Part shown: positions 58,644 through 64,000 of the stretch, in pieces
How the letters are laid out: every line of letters starts with the position of its first letter
Numbering within the stretch: position 1 is the stretch's first letter
Source of the DNA: JBBROS01 sp965213855
Lineage (GTDB): Bacteria > Pseudomonadota > Alphaproteobacteria > Acetobacterales > Acetobacteraceae
DNA length: 64,000 bases
Direction: 5' to 3'
Assembly: GCA_965213855.1 (NCBI GenBank)
Contig: CBDCAA010000008.1
Coordinates: 1,302,001-1,366,000 of the forward strand
Program-made: the position numbers and the translations under genes
The notes under the pieces: generated by a model
What the model saw: the letters and a program-made list of their open reading frames with translations, nothing else
Told to the model about the DNA's origin: nothing
The model's database searches: none

Positions 58644-61517
58644 TCACCGTCTTCCAATAGCCTGTAATTGCTGTGGTATATTGCGCGCAAGAGCAAGTTC
58701 CGCAGAAGCTCGCGGTAGTTCACGTGTTGATATGACCGGCGTTTCAGTGAGAACGCGGAGCAGGTCGGCCTGAGCGCCCGACATTCTGGGAAGCTGCTGC
58801 CGCAACACGTGCAAGGCCGGCAGGTCTGGCACTTGGGTCGCTGCCGTCGCCTGGCGGATGACGATGGCCTGCGCCGAAGCGTCGAGCGGGCCGTTTTGTG
58901 GGACCGCCTTGGTTGCGAGATCGGACAATGCCACCGACGCGCCACGCCAGTCCCCTGCCGTCACGAGGAGCCCGGCACGAAGGTCGTCAGCCTCAGGCGA
59001 GGTGAGCCGCTGCAGCTGCTCGAGGGCCGCGCCGACATTTCCCTGCGCGGCGTCGGCGCGGGCCATCAGTAGCGCTCGCTTCGTCGCGCTTTGTGCGCCC
59101 GCTTCGGGCGTGGCCGAAGCCTGCAGCGCCGACAGGGCGCCCGCAGCGTCTCCGGCTTCGAGGAGGAGTTGCCCGAGCCGCATCCCGAACTCGGCACGGG
59201 CCTGGCCCGGTGCGGTCGCCTTGACCAGGCCTTGCAGGACCGGAATGGCTCGTGCCGACAGGTCGAGCGAGATGAGCTTGTCGGCCAGCAAGGCCGCAAG
59301 CTTCGCCGCCGATGCGTCGTCCGGGACGCAATCCGCGAACTCGTTGGCCATCAACACGACATCCATGGCCGACATCGCCGCTCCCTTTGACGTCAGCATC
59401 GCCCCGAAGATGGCTGTCTTGCGGCGCAGGATTTCGTCGTGGGACGCGGGGAACACGCTTTCAGCCTCGCGGAGAAAACCGAGCGCCGAGCGCCATTGAC
59501 CGGCAGCCGCACGCAGCTCGGCGGCGCGGATACGTGTTCCCAACTCGCGTCCATCGCCGCGCCAGGCGACGAGCAATGGCTCGAGGCGCTCGCTCGCCGC
59601 AGCTGCGTCGATGTGTCCCGAGGCAAGCTCCAACTCGATGGCTCGCCGGGCCGCGCGTACCCTGTCCAGGCGGTCCGGCGAGTCCGCGAGCACGTTCCAA
59701 GCGGCCAACGCCGCCACAGTGTCACCGTGCCGTTCCAGGCCCAGCGCGGCGGCGTAGGGCGTCGACTGCTCCGGGAGAAGTGGCACGCCGGCCTCAACGG
59801 CAGCCTCGGCGACGTCGGGCCAGATCAGCCGCCGAAGCGGCTCCGGATAGGTCCACGCCCGGTGGAGCTGAGCTCCGAGTGTACGGGCGTCCGGCGTCTC
59901 GCGTCCAAGCCGCCGATCGCGTAAACCTCGCCAGAGACCCGCCTCCGAGATGTCTTTCAGCCTGACGTCGTCCAATGCCTCGGCGTCCTCCGGACGACCA
60001 GCCGCGACAGCCGCCATCGCCCGAAGCATGGGCACCCTGGAGTCCTCGGCCGCTTGGGGGTCGTCGATGACCGTCTGGTCCAGCAAGGCTTGCACTTCAA
60101 CTCCGAGCCCGAGCGCAAGCATGGCCTCCGCTTCAGCAAGCCGCGGGACGGTCCGCATGCGCGGCGCCGCCTGCCCTGCGCTGGCGAGTTGAAGCCGCAT
60201 GCGGTTCAACAGGCCAGATGTCGGCTCGTTGGGGAGGTCGAACCGTCCATCGGCAGAGGCAGGCGACAAGCTCGTGGGTTGCGCGTTGCTGAGGATGAAG
60301 TGTCCCTGCCCCAAGCGGAGCGTCTCACGGTCCGAGAGTGGTTCCACGACGACCCCCAGCACGGTCGGCAAGATCGCATATTCGGGGCCACGCCGTTCCA
60401 CTGCGACGGCGTCTTGTGGCCCATCGCCCAGGCTCGTCCCCACTAGCAGTGTGCCACCCGTGTCCGGGTCAAGTGTCGAGACGGACCGGCCAGCATCGAC
60501 AAGGGGAAACGCGAGTCCGTCTGCCACCGCGGCAACGTCAAGTTCCGCACGCTGCTGCATGGGGGAAAGCTCGACCGACCAGCCGCCCGCCAGGCGGACC
60601 AGCTTGAGGTATTGGTGCTCTGGAAGGGTGAAGCTCAGAACGGTGGTGACCGCCCCCGCTGACATGATCGCATCAGGCAAGGTCGACGGCGTCGGGATCG
60701 GCAGGCGTCTGTCCAGCACGATGACCGCCGAGCGGCCCCGGATGAACGCTGCCGCGCCAACCGATGGATCGGCCGCCAACAACACCGGCGCCAGCGGGGG
60801 CACGGCTACGGGTTCGCCGGCACCATGCCCCTCTGGCGCGCCAGGCCGGATCGCGGCCTCGCCTTGGGGCGCGAGCGGCTCCTTGGACGGAGCGTCCGGC
60901 CCACGGTCGATCGGGCGCGCGGCACCCGGGGCGGCCGGTTCGGCTGCCTTGATCGGTCCCGAGAAGCCTGGCTTGTCGTCCCCGGGCACGGGTACGGGCG
61001 GTGCCATGGTTTCGGCGGTGGCCGGAGCGCTGGCAGGGGGAACGGGGCGGCCAGGCTTGCCGGTTCTCGCCGGGCCGTTCCCGCCCACGGCGCCGGTCGC
61101 AGCTGTCCTTGTGCCTGGCATGCCGGCGTGGGCGTCGCGCGGGGCCGGAGGATCGTACACGTCGACGACCAGGCGCAGCCCCATACGGCTCGTGCGAACG
61201 GTCGCGCCCGGCGCCAGGAGCAACGTCGCGGTCGCACCATCCCGCTTGAAGGCATTGACGTTACGGATGCCGGCGCCGGGCGACGCCACGTCCTGCACGC
61301 CCGAGAAAACGAGCAACAGCCGCGCGTCGTCCACAGCGACGTCCGCCGAAGCGCCGGCTGGCAGATCGAACACGGCCCGGCCGTAGCCCGCGTGGTCACC
61401 GACCCGCACCGAAACGACAGAACGCGAAGGCTCCTCGGCCGCGCCGGCCGCTCCAAGCGTGGTTGCCAGGAGCGCAACCGCGACCGGCCGGGTCATCCGC
61501 GTCCAGATCGACCTCAT
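58644..61517 (-). CDS. Large exported helical-repeat protein of the fliL operon
   Basis: 957 aa, unrecognised. MRSIWTRMTRPVAVALLATTLGAAGA is a signal peptide. An N-terminal beta-rich region (VSVRVGDHAGYGRAVFDLP, DARLLLVFSGV, MGLRLVVDVYDPP) resembles AMIN-like periplasmic domains. A Pro/Ala/Gly-rich linker of about 100 residues follows. Residues from roughly 440 onward are Ala/Leu-rich helices in TPR-like pairs (AALGLERHGDTVAALAAWN, GMRLGQLLLEAGDAAGALSAL). Its ATG overlaps the motE-like stop, placing it in a flagellar-motor operon. A structural periplasmic role near the flagellar base is inference. Confidence 0.72.
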   Translation of the reverse strand: MRSIWTRMTRPVAVALLATTLGAAGAAEEPSRSVVSVRVGDHAGYGRAVFDLPAGASADVAVDDARLLLVFSGVQDVASPGAGIRNVNAFKRDGATATLLLAPGATVRTSRMGLRLVVDVYDPPAPRDAHAGMPGTRTAATGAVGGNGPARTGKPGRPVPPASAPATAETMAPPVPVPGDDKPGFSGPIKAAEPAAPGAARPIDRGPDAPSKEPLAPQGEAAIRPGAPEGHGAGEPVAVPPLAPVLLAADPSVGAAAFIRGRSAVIVLDRRLPIPTPSTLPDAIMSAGAVTTVLSFTLPEHQYLKLVRLAGGWSVELSPMQQRAELDVAAVADGLAFPLVDAGRSVSTLDPDTGGTLLVGTSLGDGPQDAVAVERRGPEYAILPTVLGVVVEPLSDRETLRLGQGHFILSNAQPTSLSPASADGRFDLPNEPTSGLLNRMRLQLASAGQAAPRMRTVPRLAEAEAMLALGLGVEVQALLDQTVIDDPQAAEDSRVPMLRAMAAVAAGRPEDAEALDDVRLKDISEAGLWRGLRDRRLGRETPDARTLGAQLHRAWTYPEPLRRLIWPDVAEAAVEAGVPLLPEQSTPYAAALGLERHGDTVAALAAWNVLADSPDRLDRVRAARRAIELELASGHIDAAAASERLEPLLVAWRGDGRELGTRIRAAELRAAAGQWRSALGFLREAESVFPASHDEILRRKTAIFGAMLTSKGAAMSAMDVVLMANEFADCVPDDASAAKLAALLADKLISLDLSARAIPVLQGLVKATAPGQARAEFGMRLGQLLLEAGDAAGALSALQASATPEAGAQSATKRALLMARADAAQGNVGAALEQLQRLTSPEADDLRAGLLVTAGDWRGASVALSDLATKAVPQNGPLDASAQAIVIRQATAATQVPDLPALHVLRQQLPRMSGAQADLLRVLTETPVISTRELPRASAELALARNIPQQLQAIGRR

Positions 61518-62224
61518 GGCTGCGCCGTCTCCGTCGTCCGCGCGCGCCATTTGGCCAGCTCCGTCGTTGCCAAGCGCGCCCGCTCAGGCTGCATCGCGGC
61601 CAGAACCGCCCCGGCCTTGGCCTCCTTCATGCGATCGAGCACCTGCATCAGCACCGGTTCGTCCAGCTCGTTGAAGATCGTCGCGGCATCGCGCGGGCGC
61701 ATCGCCTCATAGGTTTTGACCAAGCCTCGCCAATTCGCGTCGTCGCGCTCGCGTCGTGTCTGGTCGAGTTGCTCGAGCTTCGTCTGCAAGGCGCCGAGCT
61801 GGTCCAGCCGGTCAGACAGGCGGCGCTCGGCTGCCGCCAGCACCGCCTCGCGCTGGTCGAGTGTCCCGGCCCGCTCATCGAGCGACGTGCGTCGGGCCCG
61901 CAGGTCCATCAGGAGAGCACGCTCGGCCTCGCTGATCGGCGGTTCGGCGGGTGGCGGCGGCGGTGCGGCGGCGGCGGGCGGCGCGGCCGCCGGCTTCGCG
62001 GCAGGCCGCCCCGCGGGCTCGTCATGTGCGGCCGCCCGCGCCGACGGCACCATGACCTGCGTTGCGGTGGCCATGACGGAGGGTGCGTCAGCGCCATGCA
62101 GCACGGCCATGAGCTTCATGACGAACACAACCCCCATCACGGCGATCGTCACGTTCAGCAGCCGCGGCCGCGCCCGCCGCGATAGCCGGGCGTAGCGCGC
62201 CGACAATCGAGCGCCGAGCGTCAT
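61514..62224 (-). CDS. MotE-like flagellar motor protein
   Basis: 236 aa. One N-terminal helix (LLNVTIAVMGVVFVMKLMAVL), an Ala/Pro-rich linker, a coiled coil (LMDLRARRTSLDERAGTLDQ onward) and a MgtE-N-like helical domain (YEAMRPRDAATIFNELDEPV, LAAMQPERARLATTELAKW). This is the MotE/FlbB arrangement; MotE is a chaperone for the stator protein MotC in rhizobia. Overlaps the DUF6468 gene and the large protein gene by four bases at each end. Confidence 0.83.
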   Translation of the reverse strand: MTLGARLSARYARLSRRARPRLLNVTIAVMGVVFVMKLMAVLHGADAPSVMATATQVMVPSARAAAHDEPAGRPAAKPAAAPPAAAAPPPPPAEPPISEAERALLMDLRARRTSLDERAGTLDQREAVLAAAERRLSDRLDQLGALQTKLEQLDQTRRERDDANWRGLVKTYEAMRPRDAATIFNELDEPVLMQVLDRMKEAKAGAVLAAMQPERARLATTELAKWRARTTETAQP

Positions 62225-62628
62225 CGCGCGGCCTTCAAGGCGACAGCGAGATCCCGCTCGGCTTGACTTCGCACCGTCGCGCCCGTGACCGGCGCTGCGG
62301 GCGCGGATGGCAGGGTCCGGGCCGAGCGGACGAGGCTCTCGAGCCGGTCGGCGATCTCGCTGCCACGATCGGACAGGACCCCCAGGTCGTCCCGTAGCGC
62401 GCCGGCCTGGGCGATCTCCCGATCCAGGCGCTGCGCCGTCTCGCGCAGACGCGACAGGCTCGCCTCCGCCTGCCGCGCACCCAGGTCGAAGCCGGCGACC
62501 GCATCCTCCATCCCGCCACGTTGCAAGCGCAACTGTCCCATCGCGCGCTGCAGACGGATCGCGTGCAGCAGAGTGACGGCCAGGAGAACGACGAGCAGCA
62601 CATCAAGCGCCATTCCGATCTGTCCCAT
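62221..62628 (-). CDS. DUF6468 / PflI-like flagellar protein
   Basis: 135 aa. MGQIGMALDVLLVVLLAVTLLHAIRLQRAM gives one membrane helix, followed by a coiled coil (ARQAEASLSRLRETAQRLDREI) and a Pro/Ala-rich stretch. This matches the DUF6468 family and, in Caulobacter, the flagellar positioning protein PflI, also encoded beside fliL. 29 bases after fliL. Confidence 0.8.
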   Translation of the reverse strand: MGQIGMALDVLLVVLLAVTLLHAIRLQRAMGQLRLQRGGMEDAVAGFDLGARQAEASLSRLRETAQRLDREIAQAGALRDDLGVLSDRGSEIADRLESLVRSARTLPSAPAAPVTGATVRSQAERDLAVALKAAR

Positions 62629-62657
62629 CTCGAATCCGTTTCAGCCGCTGGCGCCGG

Positions 62658-63176
62658 TCATTGAACGATCAATTCGGTGAACAGCACCGCAACGACGTGC
62701 GCAGGCGGCGCGACAAGGTTCGTCCGCGCCAGCAGCTCCTCACGCAGGCGATACGTGCCCGCAGTCCCGCGCAGCTCGTCCGGCCGCATCTCCCGAAGAT
62801 AGCCTTGGAACAGGTCCAAGACGCGTGGCATCGCGGCAACGACCGCCGGCTGGTCCTCGGCCCTGGCCAGCTCGAACTTGGCCTTCAGCTTGACGAAGGC
62901 CGGCCGGCGATTCCCGGTATTCAGGTTCGCGACGATGTCGGGCAGATCCATGAATACGGGTGCCCTCGCCGCCTCAATCCGATCGCCGGCCGCCGGGTCC
63001 TTCTCACCCTTCTCGGCGTGCTCCGCGTGCTCGGGCGAGGCTTTGCCCAGCCATTTCGGGATCAGGCCGGAGAACCATCCACCGGCGCCAAGGCCGAGCA
63101 GCACCAGCACGCCCGCAATCGGAAGCAGCAGCTTCTTTTTGCCCTTTGCCATCTTGGGCACCGGTGTCTCGCTCAT
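62658..63176 (-). CDS. fliL: Flagellar basal body-associated protein FliL
   Basis: 172 aa. A single helix (KKKLLLPIAGVLVLLGLGAG), a charged linker and a periplasmic domain with VFMDLPDIVANLNTGNRRPAFVKLKAKFEL and FQGYLREMRPDELRGTAGTYRLREELLARTN, typical FliL. It stabilises the stator-motor junction. First gene of the fliL-pflI-motE operon; divergent from flgF. Confidence 0.95.
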   Translation of the reverse strand: MSETPVPKMAKGKKKLLLPIAGVLVLLGLGAGGWFSGLIPKWLGKASPEHAEHAEKGEKDPAAGDRIEAARAPVFMDLPDIVANLNTGNRRPAFVKLKAKFELARAEDQPAVVAAMPRVLDLFQGYLREMRPDELRGTAGTYRLREELLARTNLVAPPAHVVAVLFTELIVQ

Positions 63177-63317
63177 GTCCGCCTCCAGCTGAGCGCACTC
63201 TGCACCGTCGCTGGTTAAGAAAACGTAACCCTGGCGCGCGCCCGGCAAGCCCGGCCAGGCGGCACAAAATGCCCAGCCCACCGCACCGGAAAACCTCGGC
63301 CCGCCGGACCCATCACC

Positions 63318-63333
63318 TGGCACGCGCCTTGCG
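63318..63333 (+). promoter_or_regulatory. Sigma-54 promoter ahead of flgF
   Basis: TGGCACG-CGCC-TTGCG, an essentially perfect -24/-12 element (TGGCACG-N4-TTGC), about 30 bases before the flgF start. Late flagellar genes in Caulobacter and relatives use sigma-54 with the activator FlbD. The start site should be about 12 bases past the GC. Confidence 0.8.
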
Positions 63334-63363
63334 CTGCCTGCTGCAAACGGATCGGACGCCTCG

Positions 63364-64000
63364 ATGGAACTCACGACCTATGTCGCGCTCTCCTACCTGT
63401 CGGCCCAGCAACGGGCGCTGGACGTCACAGCTGGCAACCTCGCCAATGCCGGCACCGTCGGCTTCAAGGCCGAACGCGTGTTGTTCAGCGACTGGCTCGG
63501 GAAGCAGCCCGGCACGGACGGCTCGCACGGAAGGGGCCCGGTGTCCTTCGTCCAAGACCGCGCAACCTGGCGGGAGCAGGCGGAAGGATCGCTCCAGCAT
63601 ACCGGCAACGCGCTCGATCTCGCCATTGGCGGCGAAGGCTACTTCACCGTCGACACGCCGCGCGGGCCGCGGTTGACCCGCGCCGGGCGGTTCACGCCGC
63701 AGCCCGACGGCACGGTGACGGATGCGCAGGGGGGCGCGCTGCTCGACACGGGCGGCCAGCGGATCCGCCTCTCGCCGGCCGACGTGAGCCTCACCGTCGG
63801 TGCGGACGGCTCGATCAGCAGCGAGAACGGCGCCATCGCCAAGATCGGCGTCGTGCAGCCGGCCGATGCGGCGCAGGTCCGCGCCGAGGGCAGCACGGAA
63901 TTGCGCGCCGACACGCAGACGGCGCCCGTCCGCCAGCCCCGCATCGTCCAGGGCGCGCTGGAGGACAGCAACGTGCAGCCCATCATCGAGATGACGCGCA
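63364..64000 (+). CDS. flgF: Flagellar basal-body rod protein FlgF (partial)
   Basis: Proximal rod protein. The gene runs off the right edge after about 212 codons. MELTTYVALSYLSAQQRALD to VTAGNLANAGTVGFKAERV is the rod N-terminal signature, followed by LAIGGEGYFTVDTPRGPRLTRAGRF, typical of FlgF/FlgG. I call FlgF rather than FlgG because of the short start and the shorter central domain; flgG and flgA would be expected next. Confidence 0.9.
   Translation, partial: MELTTYVALSYLSAQQRALDVTAGNLANAGTVGFKAERVLFSDWLGKQPGTDGSHGRGPVSFVQDRATWREQAEGSLQHTGNALDLAIGGEGYFTVDTPRGPRLTRAGRFTPQPDGTVTDAQGGALLDTGGQRIRLSPADVSLTVGADGSISSENGAIAKIGVVQPADAAQVRAEGSTELRADTQTAPVRQPRIVQGALEDSNVQPIIEMTR

Noticed and set aside
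63177..63300. Sigma-54 site for fliL on the minus strand
   Set aside because: GG and GC words occur but never with the ten-base spacing.

Overview
The window is GC-rich (mid-to-high 60s percent, my estimate), densely packed, mostly core bacterial chromosome. It looks like an alphaproteobacterium of the Rhodospirillales/Acetobacteraceae type. The pointers are a TrcR/DUF1013 regulator, DUF1192, DUF3309, DUF465 and DUF6468 genes, an NADP isocitrate dehydrogenase of the eukaryote-like class, a LexA box of the GAAC-N7-GAAC type in front of recA, and a ROSE-like thermometer in front of hsp20. The family-level placement is inference. I see no rRNA, CRISPR array, insertion sequence or prophage.

Layout. 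(1) 1-10428, minus strand: complex I operon nuoA-B-C-orfX-D-E-F-G-H-I-J-K-L, with nuoL cut by the window edge. A small unrecognised cistron (orfX) sits between nuoC and nuoD, coupled by overlapping codons on both sides. Asp and Val tRNAs lie upstream. (2) 10834-17101, minus: protein quality control, namely trigger factor (tig), clpP, clpX and lon, with a Leu tRNA ahead of tig. (3) 17176-24532, minus: a GT-C-like membrane protein coupled to an AceE/transketolase-like enzyme, malonyl-CoA decarboxylase, and the NAD(P)HX repair enzyme nnrD. (4) 24576-29903: an orphan ParA-like ATPase, a GNAT acetyltransferase, an exported EF-hand protein, threonine aldolase, a RatA/Coq10-like protein, lipA, a tiny DUF3309 membrane protein and a Lys tRNA. 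(5) 30027-36401: a DUF1800/DUF1501 pair, hsp20 with a heat-shock promoter and RNA thermometer, trcR, small DUF1192/DUF465 genes, and purE-purK. (6) 36576-41031, minus: Tad-type pseudopilin-like genes (two TadE-like, two tandem TadG paralogues) and a small membrane protein. (7) 41173-44303, plus: a tightly overlapping four-gene cassette ending in an FTR1 iron permease, preceded by two palindromes that could be iron-regulator sites. (8) 44418-51124: icd, a Tat-type dienelactone hydrolase, alaS, DUF3072, and recA coupled to a cytidine-deaminase-like gene. (9) 51249-64000: a flagellar region of flgB-flgC-fliE-fliQ-fliR-flhB (minus), orf-fliO-fliP (plus), fliL-pflI-motE-orf957 (minus) and flgF (plus, cut by the edge, with a strong sigma-54 promoter). 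The polyamine genes speD-speE lie inside this region.

Most genes are recognisable housekeeping functions. The parts least explained by known families are the small cistron inside the nuo operon, the FTR1 cassette with an outer-membrane-like protein and an unknown helical periplasmic protein, the tandem TadG paralogues with a DUF4114-like tail, the 957-residue exported protein in the fliL operon, and a candidate small RNA with an orphan terminator near 27.8 kb. Four-base overlaps (ATGA, GTGA, even TTGA) join many genes here, and I used them to choose starts.
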